From NCBI GenBank assembly GCA_003344655.1, contig MAIU01000003.1:1-43575 (forward strand): a stretch of DNA of 43,575 nucleotides. Reading direction: 5' to 3'. The position numbers and the translations under genes are program-made. Below are positions 25,983 through 33,981 of the stretch, one piece after another. This DNA is from Candidatus Korarchaeota archaeon NZ13-K (lineage in GTDB: Archaea > Korarchaeota > Korarchaeia > Korarchaeales > Korarchaeaceae). Every line of letters begins with the position of its first letter. Positions within the stretch are counted from its first letter, which is position 1. The notes below the pieces were generated by a model, which saw nothing but the letters and a program-made list of their open reading frames with translations, was not told the DNA's origin and ran no database searches.

Positions 25983-26492
25983 ATGCTTCTCATCCTGAGT
26001 TACCTTCTAGCCATGATACTGGTCCCCGGCCTAAGGATACCGGAGCTGATCGCGAGGCTGGGCCACCTCGGGATGGTGATGCTAGGGCTGCTGTACGTTT
26101 ACTCCTTCACCGCAGGTATCGCCACATTGACCTTGCTCACAATGGCCGGGGGACAGGATCCAATCCTGAGAGTAGCTATGGCCGGGTTCGGCGCCCTCAT
26201 AGGGGATCTCATCCTCTCCTACCTCATGAGGGAGGAGATTAATGGTGAGATATCCGAGCTAGCGAGGGAGAGGATCGTCCAAATGATCCTGGGCATTTTG
26301 CCCCCCAGATTCAAGGGCGAGACCCTCAAAATATCGCTCGCCTGCCTGCTCATAGCATCCCCCCTTCCCACGGAGCTGGGGGCCGCGCTCCTGGCATCAG
26401 TGAGGAGGTTGCGGGTGAGGGAGATGGTCCTCATCATGTGCCTCCTGCACACGGCGGGGCTCTCCTCGATCCTCCTGCTGGGGACCCTCTAG
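25983..26492 (+). CDS. Small polytopic membrane protein, unknown function
   Basis: 169 residues with four or five hydrophobic helices: MLLILSYLLAMILVPG, LGMVMLGLLYVYSFTAGIATLTLL, VAMAGFGALIGDLILSYL, ISLACLLIASPLPTELGAALLAS and MVLIMCLLHTAGLSSILLLG. A polar loop (about 80-115) separates the third and fourth. The IASPLPTELG element before a helix recalls small DedA/YqaA-type membrane proteins, but I do not claim that family. ATG 25983 is chosen as the first start after the leader; there is no strong ribosome site. The gene converges on the phosphatase gene and the coding ends overlap by 59 bp. Confidence 0.65.
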   Translation: MLLILSYLLAMILVPGLRIPELIARLGHLGMVMLGLLYVYSFTAGIATLTLLTMAGGQDPILRVAMAGFGALIGDLILSYLMREEINGEISELARERIVQMILGILPPRFKGETLKISLACLLIASPLPTELGAALLASVRRLRVREMVLIMCLLHTAGLSSILLLGTL

Positions 26493-26958
26493 TGCGATCA
26501 TCGCTCAGGAGCGATCTGTATGTGTAGTAATGCCACAGGGCGTTGTATTGAGCTTGACTCTCTATGGAACAAGGTCTTCTGGAGTTTAGGTGTGAGAGAG
26601 CTTCCTCTGGTGTCATCCCCTTGGAGATCAGGTAGCTAGCGAGCACGGTCCCCGTCCTACCGCAGCCGGCGAGACAGTGGACGAGCACCCTCCTCCCGGC
26701 ATCCACCCTCTCCCTGATGATGTCCACTATCCTCGCTAGGACCTCGATGGGAGGGGCCTCGAACTCCTCCACCGGGAAGAGGAGGTGCTCCACCCCGAGC
26801 TCCGCGAGCCTCCTCCTCACATCACGTCCCGGCTCGACCAGCGAGATCACAACAGTTATACCGTTCGCCGCCAGCCAGTCGACCTCCTCCTCGGAGCTTA
26901 TCAAAGATGAGCCGGCGACTTGCTGATCTATGAATGAGAAGTTCCTGGGTCTCCTCAC
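26434..26958 (-). CDS. Dual-specificity/tyrosine protein phosphatase
   Basis: Archaeal small PTP-type phosphatase. In 174 residues the P-loop VHCLAGCGRTGT carries the Cys95 nucleophile and Arg101, followed by SYLISKGMTPEEALSHLNSRRPCSIESQAQ, the usual recognition helix with Gln positions. The general acid region reads VEEFEAPP, with Glu where Asp is common. GTG 26958 has GAGGTCGG upstream. It is the last gene of the metal-uptake operon, 10 bp after the NikR-like gene, so it may act on proteins linked to that function (inference). The C-terminal 20 residues, rich in Arg, Gly and Pro, lie over the 3' end of the convergent membrane gene. Confidence 0.88.
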   Translation of the reverse strand: MRRPRNFSFIDQQVAGSSLISSEEEVDWLAANGITVVISLVEPGRDVRRRLAELGVEHLLFPVEEFEAPPIEVLARIVDIIRERVDAGRRVLVHCLAGCGRTGTVLASYLISKGMTPEEALSHLNSRRPCSIESQAQYNALWHYYTYRSLLSDDRTRGSPAGGSRRAPPCAGGT

Positions 26959-26968
26959 GATCCCGACC

Positions 26969-27349
26969 TCATCGGATGCAGGCGAGCGGCAGATACCTCT
27001 CCGAGACCCCCTTGATCCTCTTGAGCTCCCTCCTCAGGCTGATTATCTCGCTGGAATCCGCCTCCAAGAAGCCTATGTCGACGCAGCAGCCCTCGGAGTG
27101 ATGATGGCTCCTGGACACTATGCAGCTGCTGTACTTCTCCAGCACCTTGGATGCCCCCTCCGGGGTCCTCGAGATGACTATAAGGACTCCCCTGCACCTA
27201 TGAGGCCTGAGGAGGTGGGACCTCTCATCTATCGCCTCCCTTATGAGCTCCTCTATGATGGACGACCTGCTGACCATAAGCTCCCTGGATAGGGAATCCA
27301 GCTTCTCGAGCAGCTCGCTTGGGATGGAGACGCCGAACCTCCTCCTCAT
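26969..27349 (-). CDS. NikR-like ribbon-helix-helix metal-responsive regulator
   Basis: 126 residues: an N-terminal RHH DNA-binding unit (RRFGVSIPSELLEKLDSLSRELMVSRSSIIEELIREAI) and a C-terminal ACT-like metal domain. The segment SRSHHHSEGCCVDIGF (His82-84, Cys88-89) takes the place of the NikR metal site H-x-H-x5-C, one residue shorter. So a metal-responsive repressor is likely, though the metal need not be nickel; next to a ZnuABC-type transporter, zinc or manganese are options. ATG 27349 overlaps the permease stop as ATGA. Probable target: the GTGCACAT inverted repeat at 28914-28951. Confidence 0.85.
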   Translation of the reverse strand: MRRRFGVSIPSELLEKLDSLSRELMVSRSSIIEELIREAIDERSHLLRPHRCRGVLIVISRTPEGASKVLEKYSSCIVSRSHHHSEGCCVDIGFLEADSSEIISLRRELKRIKGVSERYLPLACIR

Positions 27350-28173
27350 CTTCCCCCCCTTCCGAGCATGGAGATCAGATAAACGGAGAACATAGTCAAA
27401 CCGATGCAGCCAGATGGTGATAGACCGGTTAGGAGTCCCAGGATCAGGCCGGCGAGCCCTCCCAAGAGGGAGATAGTGAAAGAGAAGAGGATGAATTCCC
27501 TCAGGCTCCTCGCCAGTGAGGCGGCCGTTATGGCAGGGAGCATGATCATCACATGCTCCAGCACGAAGCCGACGATCCTAAGGAGTCCTACTGTTGCGAT
27601 TGCCAGGGATATGGCGGCTAAGGCATCATAAAAAGCCACTTTAACTCCGGATATCCTTGCGAAGTCCCTATCCGCCCCTATCAGTGCTTGCTTCCTCAGG
27701 ACGGGCAGGTTGATCCCGAGGATCGCGAGGGATATGAGGGCAGCGTAGCTGACGTCATCCCAGGTCACCAGGAGCGGGTCACCGACTAAGTAGGACCAGA
27801 GGCTTTCCCTCAATGGGAAGCCCGTTATCACGTAGTAGAGGGAGAGCGCGGTGAGCGAGACCGTGAGGGATAGGAAGGCTGCAGTGGCTACATCGGGCCT
27901 CACGCCCTTGGATACCATGTAGAAGACTGAGGATACCATCGCGATGCTGAGGATGAGGGAGCCCATCTGGTGAGGGATGCTGAGGATTCTGTCCAAGATT
28001 ATAGCTAGGATGGCCGAGAGCAGGGCCGAATGGGGGAGGGAACCGGCCAGGAAGAGGAGCCTCCTGGATAGAACCAGGGGGCTGACCACGCCGAAGGCCA
28101 TGGAGGAGAGGGATATAACGACCAACCACCTGAAGTCTAAGATGAGCTCAAACGGCATGGTAATCCACCACAT
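27346..28173 (-). CDS. ABC-3 family metal transporter permease (ZnuB/MntB-like)
   Basis: 275-residue inner-membrane channel of a divalent-metal ABC importer. About eight hydrophobic helices; the family segments SLPHSALLSAILAI and LPAITAASLARSL (cytoplasmic coupling area) are recognisable, as is the repeated Gly-rich C-terminal pair of helices. ATG 28173 follows GAGGTGCC; ATG 28158 (MPFELILDF) with GGTGGAT before it is an alternative. The start overlaps the ATPase gene by 26 bp and the stop overlaps the regulator by 4 bp, so the three genes form a tight operon. Confidence 0.9.
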   Translation of the reverse strand: MWWITMPFELILDFRWLVVISLSSMAFGVVSPLVLSRRLLFLAGSLPHSALLSAILAIILDRILSIPHQMGSLILSIAMVSSVFYMVSKGVRPDVATAAFLSLTVSLTALSLYYVITGFPLRESLWSYLVGDPLLVTWDDVSYAALISLAILGINLPVLRKQALIGADRDFARISGVKVAFYDALAAISLAIATVGLLRIVGFVLEHVMIMLPAITAASLARSLREFILFSFTISLLGGLAGLILGLLTGLSPSGCIGLTMFSVYLISMLGRGGR

Positions 28174-28912
28174 GGAGGCACCTCTCTACGAGCAAGACGT
28201 TTCCACCGTAGACTCGTTTCATCACATCCTCTCTGAGGACCTCCTCTGGAGGTCCCATGGCGACTATCCCCCTGTTCAGGGCAACCAAGGCCTTCGCCCT
28301 ATTTATGAACAGTGTGGGATCGTGGCTGCTCACCAGTAAGAGCTTTCTCTCTGAGAGTTCGAAGATGATCCTGATGAGATTCTCCCTTCCGGTTGGGTCC
28401 ATTGCCGTCAGCGGCTCGTCCATTATCAATATCGGGGGGTCTCGGATGAGCGCCCTCGCCAGCATGACCCTCTGCTTCTGTCCCCCGCTCAGCTGCTGGA
28501 AAGGCCTCTCCATGATCTCCGAGAGACCAAGATCCCTGACAAGGGATTCGATGGATGCTTTCCCCTCGTCCCCCACCTCACGCCCGGCGGACCCTCCCCT
28601 GAGGATCGCAGCGGACTCCAAGAGCTCCCTGACGCTCAAGGGAAAGGGTGGGCTAAGAATCCCCAGCTGAGGGACGTATCCGGCGAATCTGCCAGCTCTC
28701 TCAGGGCTTCCTGTGACCTCCACACCGTTCATGTAAACCCTGCCCTTGACCTCGATCAGACCGAGCAAAGCCCTGAAGAGAGTGGTCTTCCCGGCTCCAT
28801 TGGGTCCTATCACCAGGAAAAGCCCTGGACCGATGAACTCGAAGCTCTCTCCTCTGAACACGATCTCCTCTCCGTAGCTGACCGATAGATCCTCAGCTCG
28901 TATCGACTGCAT
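28148..28912 (-). CDS. Metal ABC transporter ATP-binding protein (ZnuC/MntA-like)
   Basis: 254-residue ATPase with Walker A GPNGAGKTT (36-44), the Q-loop at GYVPQ, signature LSGGQKQR, Walker B ILIMDEP with the switch His in VSSHDP. It drives the permease encoded downstream. I place the start at ATG 28912: the protein then begins MQSIRAEDLSVSYG as in the family, and a TATA element lies 20-29 nt upstream, consistent with a leaderless mRNA. A longer reading to 29095 would run through the divergent promoter and the signal-peptide region of the neighbouring gene, and is rejected. Confidence 0.92.
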   Translation of the reverse strand: MQSIRAEDLSVSYGEEIVFRGESFEFIGPGLFLVIGPNGAGKTTLFRALLGLIEVKGRVYMNGVEVTGSPERAGRFAGYVPQLGILSPPFPLSVRELLESAAILRGGSAGREVGDEGKASIESLVRDLGLSEIMERPFQQLSGGQKQRVMLARALIRDPPILIMDEPLTAMDPTGRENLIRIIFELSERKLLLVSSHDPTLFINRAKALVALNRGIVAMGPPEEVLREDVMKRVYGGNVLLVERCLHVVDYHAV

Positions 28913-28913
28913 C

Positions 28914-28951
28914 GTGCACATTTCCATGAACATATTTATAAAGATGTGCAC
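28914..28951. promoter_or_regulatory. Divergent promoter with perfect inverted repeat operator candidate
   Basis: GTGCACAT at 28914-28921 and ATGTGCAC at 28944-28951 form a perfect inverted repeat around a 22-bp spacer that contains CATATTTATAAAG, usable as TATA box in both directions. Each half also contains the palindrome GTGCAC; the two centres are 32 bp apart, about three helical turns. The ATPase gene starts at 28912 and the binding-protein gene at 28968, so a protein bound here would control both. The NikR-like protein of the operon is the natural candidate. Confidence 0.7.
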
Positions 28952-28967
28952 AGCAGGCAAGGGCTCG

Positions 28968-29924
28968 ATGAGCAGAGCAGTCCCGGCGTTCCTAATACTC
29001 CTGCTGGTGATGGGCTCATCCCCCATAAGCGCCGGTGGAGGTGGTGTGAGGATAGTGGTCACCTTCAGCAATCTGGTGCATGACATTAGGCTCATAGCAT
29101 GCGCTGATGACGAGGTTGACTACCTGGTCCCCCCGGGTCTGGATCCTCACGACTACGAGCTGAGGCCCGGGGATATCGAGAAGCTGAGGAGGGCCGATCT
29201 CATAGTCTCTACGGCCCACACTCCCTTCGAGGTCTCGGTGAGGAAGATGGTCTCTGAGGGGAGTGTGAGGGCGAGGCTGATGGAGATACCATCGGTTAAG
29301 GGGATCAGGATATACGAGAACCCATCGACGGGCCAGCCTAACTATCACATGCCCATCTACGATCCCCTCAATTACCTGGCGTTCATGAGGGAGCTCAGGG
29401 ATGTGCTGAAGGAGCTGAACCCGTCCCGCTCCGAGACCTATGATAGGAATTACCTGGAAGTGGAGGAGAGGATTAGGAGTATGATGGCGGAGGCCCACAG
29501 GATGAACGCAACGGCTCTAGCCTCGACTCCGATGGCGCAGTACGCTTTGGAGTGGCTCGGCGTGAGGGTGAGGTTCCTGTTGATGAAGGATGAGGGCCTT
29601 CCTGTTACCCCCTCGGAGCTCTCTGAGATCTATAGAGCTGCCAGGAGCGGGGAGATAGACTTGGTGGTCACTGTAGGTGATGAGAGAACCCAAGCGAACC
29701 TGAAGGCCATTGAGATATCCGAGGAGTTCGGGATAAGGAGGGTGAACATCCCCTCCCCCTTGGAGGGGAGCAGCATCCCGGATAAGCTGGATAGGATCGT
29801 CAGATCGCTAGGGGAGGGAATAGAGAGGGGGAAGTCTACCCAGGGGGACAGCATGGTGCTGGTGCTGATACCCGTGGCTCTAGCGCTGCTGGTGGTCTAC
29901 CTCCTCAGGAGGAGGATCAAATGA
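28968..29924 (+). CDS. Metal ABC transporter substrate-binding protein (ZnuA-like)
   Basis: 318 residues from ATG 28968: signal peptide MSRAVPAFLILLLVMGSSPI, cluster A-I binding domains, and a C-terminal membrane anchor (VLVLIPVALALLVVYLLRRRIK), so the protein is tethered outside the cell. Metal ligands in family positions: His in GLDPHDYELRP, His in PNYHMPIYDP, then Glu/Asp in later strands; the usual His-rich loop of ZnuA is absent. The TATA box lies 26-35 nt upstream, so the message is probably leaderless. Divergent from the ATPase-permease-regulator operon and sharing its operator. Zinc or manganese uptake is the likely function. Confidence 0.88.
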   Translation: MSRAVPAFLILLLVMGSSPISAGGGGVRIVVTFSNLVHDIRLIACADDEVDYLVPPGLDPHDYELRPGDIEKLRRADLIVSTAHTPFEVSVRKMVSEGSVRARLMEIPSVKGIRIYENPSTGQPNYHMPIYDPLNYLAFMRELRDVLKELNPSRSETYDRNYLEVEERIRSMMAEAHRMNATALASTPMAQYALEWLGVRVRFLLMKDEGLPVTPSELSEIYRAARSGEIDLVVTVGDERTQANLKAIEISEEFGIRRVNIPSPLEGSSIPDKLDRIVRSLGEGIERGKSTQGDSMVLVLIPVALALLVVYLLRRRIK

Positions 29925-29968
29925 TGCATTAAGCTTATCTTCTCCCCTCGGGTCTCCTGGGGAGGCTC

Positions 29969-30220
29969 ATGAGCGAGTGGGCGCGCAGGGCTCACCACTA
30001 CCTTAACGTCACCGGCAGGCTCAGGGGCTTCAGGAACCTGAGCGAGGGTCAGAGGTATGAGGTGATAAGGGAGGGCATTCTGGAGTTCATGAGGGACAAC
30101 CCGATCGGTGAGGATGAGGCCGAGGAAGCCCTAGAGTGGTTCCTGGCGAGGAGGAAGATTCACGAGGCCAGGGTGTTCGCGAAGGTCATGGGGCTGAGGA
30201 TTGGGAGGAGGCGTGTCTGA
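29969..30220 (+). CDS. Small helical protein, 83 aa, unknown
   Basis: No family recognised. A basic, mostly helical protein: MSEWARRAHHYLNVTGRLRG, then QRYEVIREGILEFMRDN, EDEAEEALEWFLARRKIHEARVFAKVMGL and a basic tail RIGRRRV. ATTAAGCTTATC at 29927-29938 sits about 35 nt upstream of the ATG. The metallophosphoesterase follows after 20 bp and has no TATA box of its own, so the two are probably one transcript. Nucleic-acid binding would suit the charge, but nothing in the sequence proves it. Confidence 0.65.
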   Translation: MSEWARRAHHYLNVTGRLRGFRNLSEGQRYEVIREGILEFMRDNPIGEDEAEEALEWFLARRKIHEARVFAKVMGLRIGRRRV

Positions 30221-30240
30221 CCTAGAGGGATGATGTCACG

Positions 30241-30957
30241 ATGAGGATCTACAAAATACTCAGGAGTTACGCGCCAAAGGTTATCAGGGTCAACTTGAAT
30301 TTGGGAATGGGATTGAATGCGATGCTGCTGGCTGACCTGCACGTCCACGGGTGGGGGAGGAGGGAGGAGACAATCAGGGAGCTCGTGGTCGATCTATCTA
30401 AGGAGGCTGATGTCGTCTTCGTGCTGGGGGACTCATATGATGAGAGAACCAGGGACTTGGAGCCGCTGATAGAGATCCTTGAAGGGATAGATGGGCCCAA
30501 GTTCGGGGTGCTCGGCAATCACGAGCACTGGGCGAGTCCCAGGATACCGCTGGAGGTTGGGGTGAAGGCGCTCGAGAGGGCCGGTGTGAGGTTGCTCCTG
30601 AACGAGGCCACCGAGGAGATGGGGCTCAGGATCGGGGGGCTAGACTGGTACACAGAGGATGAGCAGGCCTCGGAGGCATTGGAGAGGCTCGGGGATCTTG
30701 ATTTGCTTCTCTCTCACACCCCTGATGTGATAGAGCTCCGACCCAGAGCTAAGATCGTGGTGGCCGGTCACACGCACGGTGGCCAGGTCTGCCTACCCGT
30801 GATAGGTCCCCTCTGGACCCCCAGCAGGTACGGGACCAGGTACGCGAGCGGGCTCTTCAATGTGGGGGGAAGCTACCTCTACGTGAGCAGGGGCCTGGGT
30901 GAGAAGAACCCCCTGAGGCTGAACTGTCCGAGGGAGCTCACTCTCATGAGCATCTGA
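30241..30957 (+). CDS. Calcineurin-like metallophosphoesterase (YkuE/LpxG-like)
   Basis: 238 residues with all five metallophosphoesterase blocks: ADLHVHGWG (Asp32, His34), VLGDSYDE (Asp64), LGNHEHW (Asn93, His94), LLLSHTPD and VVAGHTHGGQ. The last block with GGQ and the following LPVIGPLWTPSRYGTRYASG and YVSRGLG are typical of the YkuE/YaeI branch, which hydrolyses phospholipid-linked or diphosphate substrates at the membrane. A hydrophobic N-terminus (NLGMGLNAMLLADLHV) is short and does not look like an anchor. The natural substrate is unknown; the next gene makes inositol-phosphate compounds, but has its own promoter. GGGATGAT precedes the ATG. Confidence 0.87.
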   Translation: MRIYKILRSYAPKVIRVNLNLGMGLNAMLLADLHVHGWGRREETIRELVVDLSKEADVVFVLGDSYDERTRDLEPLIEILEGIDGPKFGVLGNHEHWASPRIPLEVGVKALERAGVRLLLNEATEEMGLRIGGLDWYTEDEQASEALERLGDLDLLLSHTPDVIELRPRAKIVVAGHTHGGQVCLPVIGPLWTPSRYGTRYASGLFNVGGSYLYVSRGLGEKNPLRLNCPRELTLMSI

Positions 30958-31064
30958 TGACTCATCGAACCCGCAAGGATGCGAGCTTAGAGGCTCTGAT
31001 GGGGCGATCTCATTCCGAGGGAACAACTTATATTATTATCAGCCGAATGTGAGCGTGAATTAAG

Positions 31065-32942
31065 ATGGTCTCAGTGATAATATGCGCCGGCGGGGTCGCA
31101 TCTAGAATGGGAAGATACTCAAGTGGGATACCCAAGACTCTCTTCGAGCTGGAGCCCGGAGTCACGATCCTGGATCACATAGTGGAGAGGATCAGGAAGT
31201 TAAGGCCTGAGAGGATCTTGATAGTCACTAGGCCTGAGTTCAAGGAGTTGATTGAGGGGAGAATTGGCAAGGAGGCCGAGATTATACTGACGGATCTGGA
31301 GGATTTCGGAAACCTGTACACGGTCTCCCTGGCCCTGGATAGGGTGGGTGATGACTTCCTGATAGTAATGTCCGACCACATATTCGAGCAATCCATCCTG
31401 GAGGAGCTGATCGATCACTGGAGCGATAGGGCCTTCACAGTATGCTTGGACAGGAGTCCGTCCAGATCCGAGACCATAGAAGGGCTGAAGCTCCTGCTGA
31501 GGGAGGGAGATGTCGTCCTGACCGGCAAGGAGGTCCCCCCGCACTACGGCATAGATACGGGCCTCATAATGTGCAGGGGGAGGGCCAAGGATTACATAAG
31601 GGCCACCGTGAGGGAGAAGGGGCCCCAGGCTAGGATAGCTGATGCTCTCAACATGGCCGCCTCATCGGGCGATGTTGATTACGTGAACGTCACCGGGAAG
31701 GTTTGGAAGGATGTGGACACTCCGGAGGATCTAGAGAGGGCCAGAAAGCTCTACTGGGAGATCCTGAGGAGGGAGCTCGTCAAGCCCGAGGACGGGCTCG
31801 TGTCCAGGTATCTGAACAGGCCCATATCCACCAGGATATCTTTGATGCTCTACAGGAGGAGGATCTGGGTAAATCCAACGATCATATCATCGCTCTCCTC
31901 CATCCTTTGCCTGATAGCAGCCTTTCTCCTGGCCGAGGGGAGCCTCCTCCTGGGTGGACTGCTGGCGCAGGTCGCATCGCTACTGGACGGCGTCGACGGG
32001 GAGGTGGCCAGGCTATTCAAGAGGTCATCGAAACTAGGTGGCTTCCTCGATTCCCTCATGGACAGGGTCTCCGATGTAGCCCTCGTCGCTGGACTGACCC
32101 TCTCACTTGACCTGGGGCGATCCGCCCTTCTGCTCCCGATACTGGCCTCGGCCAACAGCGTACTGGTGAGCTACGTCACCTCGGGCCTGGCGGGAGCTGG
32201 TGTGAGGATCCGCATGCTCAGGTCGATACCCGCGACCAGGGACGTCAGGATATTCATCATATTCTTAGCATGCTCCCTCTCACAACCCTGGCTGGCCCTC
32301 TGGTACCTCTCCACGGTTCCCCTGATCTACCTGGCCGCATCAGTCTACCTGGCATACAGGGATCTCAGGGAGCCAAGGAGCCTCAGGATGCCGGAGAGAA
32401 GGAAACCGCTTCCCGAGCTCTCAATGGAGAGGGGTGAGCTGAGCGTCATTTTGAGGGAGATATTATCGAACCTCTTCAGGATGATTGTAGCTCTGCTGCT
32501 TGTGAGGATCCTCTCCCCCGTGATCTCCGACGTCACCCTCATATCTAGTGAGGACCTCCTGATAAGGGGAGAGCTGCTCCTAACCTCCCTGGACTTCCTG
32601 ATAACGATATACTTCGGTTACAGGATACTGGTGCCCCTCAAGGGGCTCTTCGACATGGCCTCCGATAGGTTCGCTGAGAGGATAGGTGTGACCAGGACGA
32701 CGCTGGGAAGGATCGTAACGGATCTCATTTACATGACGATAGGCTCCATCCTCTGGGTCTACTTGCCTAGGATAGCGATGCAATTGCTCGGAGAGTGGAT
32801 ATCCAGGCTGATATACCTGGGATTGGCCGTTCTCCTCATGATAACTGCCTACGATCTCATGAAAACCCTTTACAGGACTTTCGGGGATCTCTACTCGAGG
32901 CTGATCGAGGGACTGACTAAGAGGATAGGAGGGGCCGGGTGA
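31065..32942 (+). CDS. Bifunctional IPCT/DIPP synthase-like protein with extra C-terminal membrane domain
   Basis: Related to CTP:inositol-1-phosphate cytidylyltransferase fused to di-myo-inositol phosphate phosphate synthase, which makes the thermolyte DIP in hyperthermophiles. Residues 1-240: nucleotidyltransferase with IICAGGVASRMGRY and IPKTLFELEPG. Residues about 245-430: CDP-alcohol phosphatidyltransferase with the exact D311-G-x2-A-R-x8-G-x3-D-x3-D333 motif and several helices. Residues about 445-625 are additional: four more hydrophobic helices with GVTRTTLGRIVTDLIYMTIGS between them, not part of the roughly 430-450-aa enzymes I know. Archaetidylinositol-phosphate synthesis is an alternative role. 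TTATATTAT lies 29-37 nt upstream. The stop abuts the convergent gene as TGATCA. Confidence 0.83.
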   Translation: MVSVIICAGGVASRMGRYSSGIPKTLFELEPGVTILDHIVERIRKLRPERILIVTRPEFKELIEGRIGKEAEIILTDLEDFGNLYTVSLALDRVGDDFLIVMSDHIFEQSILEELIDHWSDRAFTVCLDRSPSRSETIEGLKLLLREGDVVLTGKEVPPHYGIDTGLIMCRGRAKDYIRATVREKGPQARIADALNMAASSGDVDYVNVTGKVWKDVDTPEDLERARKLYWEILRRELVKPEDGLVSRYLNRPISTRISLMLYRRRIWVNPTIISSLSSILCLIAAFLLAEGSLLLGGLLAQVASLLDGVDGEVARLFKRSSKLGGFLDSLMDRVSDVALVAGLTLSLDLGRSALLLPILASANSVLVSYVTSGLAGAGVRIRMLRSIPATRDVRIFIIFLACSLSQPWLALWYLSTVPLIYLAASVYLAYRDLREPRSLRMPERRKPLPELSMERGELSVILREILSNLFRMIVALLLVRILSPVISDVTLISSEDLLIRGELLLTSLDFLITIYFGYRILVPLKGLFDMASDRFAERIGVTRTTLGRIVTDLIYMTIGSILWVYLPRIAMQLLGEWISRLIYLGLAVLLMITAYDLMKTLYRTFGDLYSRLIEGLTKRIGGAG

Positions 32943-33890
32943 TCACCAGATCACCCTAGTTATCCTTATCCTCCCGCTCTCCTCCTCCAGCATCATCCAA
33001 TCTTGCAGGCTCATCCTCCAGTCAGCAGCTCCGGCGTTCTCCCTCACCTGCGACGGTGTCTTGGCCCCCGGTATCACGATCACCCTGTCGCTGGCCATCA
33101 GCAACCAGTTGAGCGCCACCTGAGAGGGGCTCTTCCCGTACCTCGTCCCGACGTCGGTTAGGAGCTTCACCAGCTCGTAGATCTTCGTGAAGTTCTCCGG
33201 GTGGAAGAGGGCGGACCCCTCCCTGACGTCGGAGAACTTGGGGAGGTTCTCCGGAGTGTATTTGCCAGTGAGGGCTCCCTTGGCGAGGGGAGACCATGCC
33301 AGCACGCTTAGATTGCTTGCCTCAGCGTAAGGGATTATCTCCTTCTCAGCATCCCTCTCAACCAGGTTGTACTTCACCTGAACGCTCACTATGTCCTCGG
33401 TGGAGAGGCAGGACCAGGCGGATTCTATGAGCTCTGGCGGGAAGTCGCTGAGCCCTATCATCCTTATCGCTCCGAGGTGCACGAGCTCCTCAAGGGCGCG
33501 CATGTACTCGCATGTGGGGAAGTTGTCCCAGCAGGGGGGCCAGTGGACCTGCATCAAATCTATGTAACTCGTGTTGAGCCTCTCGAGGCATCTCCTTGTT
33601 GCCTTGAAGACGTCGTGCCTCGATAGGAACTCACCAGGTATCTTGGTCGCCACTATGACTTCCTCCCTTATCCCAAGCTCCCTCATCGCCTCTCCCAGGA
33701 ACCTCTCGCTCATCCCCCTCCCGTAAACGGCGGCAGTATCGAACAGGTTGATCCCGACCTCTAAGGCAGCCTCGACTATGGATCTAGCCGTCTGGTAGTC
33801 CGTCACCCCCCAGGACTCGCTGAACTGCCACGTGCCCAGGCCGACGGAGGAGACCTTGACGTCCGAGCCGCCCAAGTACCTGAACTCCAT
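32943..33890 (-). CDS. Aldo/keto reductase
   Basis: NAD(P)H-dependent oxidoreductase of the AKR superfamily; 315 residues, (beta/alpha)8 barrel. Catalytic tetrad: Asp in NLFDTAAVYG, Tyr in the same motif, Lys in VATKIPGE and His in MQVHWPP. VIVIPGAKTPSQVRENAGAA near the C-terminus binds the cofactor phosphate. The sequence resembles the AKR11/YajO-type general reductases; the substrate is not predictable. TTATAAG at 33912-33918 is 25 nt before ATG 33890, so the mRNA is probably leaderless. Monocistronic. Confidence 0.92.
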   Translation of the reverse strand: MEFRYLGGSDVKVSSVGLGTWQFSESWGVTDYQTARSIVEAALEVGINLFDTAAVYGRGMSERFLGEAMRELGIREEVIVATKIPGEFLSRHDVFKATRRCLERLNTSYIDLMQVHWPPCWDNFPTCEYMRALEELVHLGAIRMIGLSDFPPELIESAWSCLSTEDIVSVQVKYNLVERDAEKEIIPYAEASNLSVLAWSPLAKGALTGKYTPENLPKFSDVREGSALFHPENFTKIYELVKLLTDVGTRYGKSPSQVALNWLLMASDRVIVIPGAKTPSQVRENAGAADWRMSLQDWMMLEEESGRIRITRVIW

Positions 33891-33911
33891 GGGCCTTCGC
33901 GGATCCCCCAG

Positions 33912-33918
33912 CTTATAA
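33912..33918 (-). promoter_or_regulatory. TATA box for the aldo/keto reductase
   Basis: Minus-strand GGTTATAAGC centred 25 nt before ATG 33890, fitting a leaderless transcript. The plus-strand gene at 33982 has its own ACTTATTA at 33944-33951. Confidence 0.5.
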
Positions 33919-33981
33919 CCGTTTCAGACGGGGAAACCAAAAAACTTATTACCTGGTACTCGGCCTAGCGACCGAGCTGAA

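Noticed and set aside
28913-29095. 61-residue N-terminal extension of the metal ABC ATPase
   Set aside because: It reads through the divergent promoter and the signal-peptide region of the binding-protein gene; the family N-terminus starts at ATG 28912.
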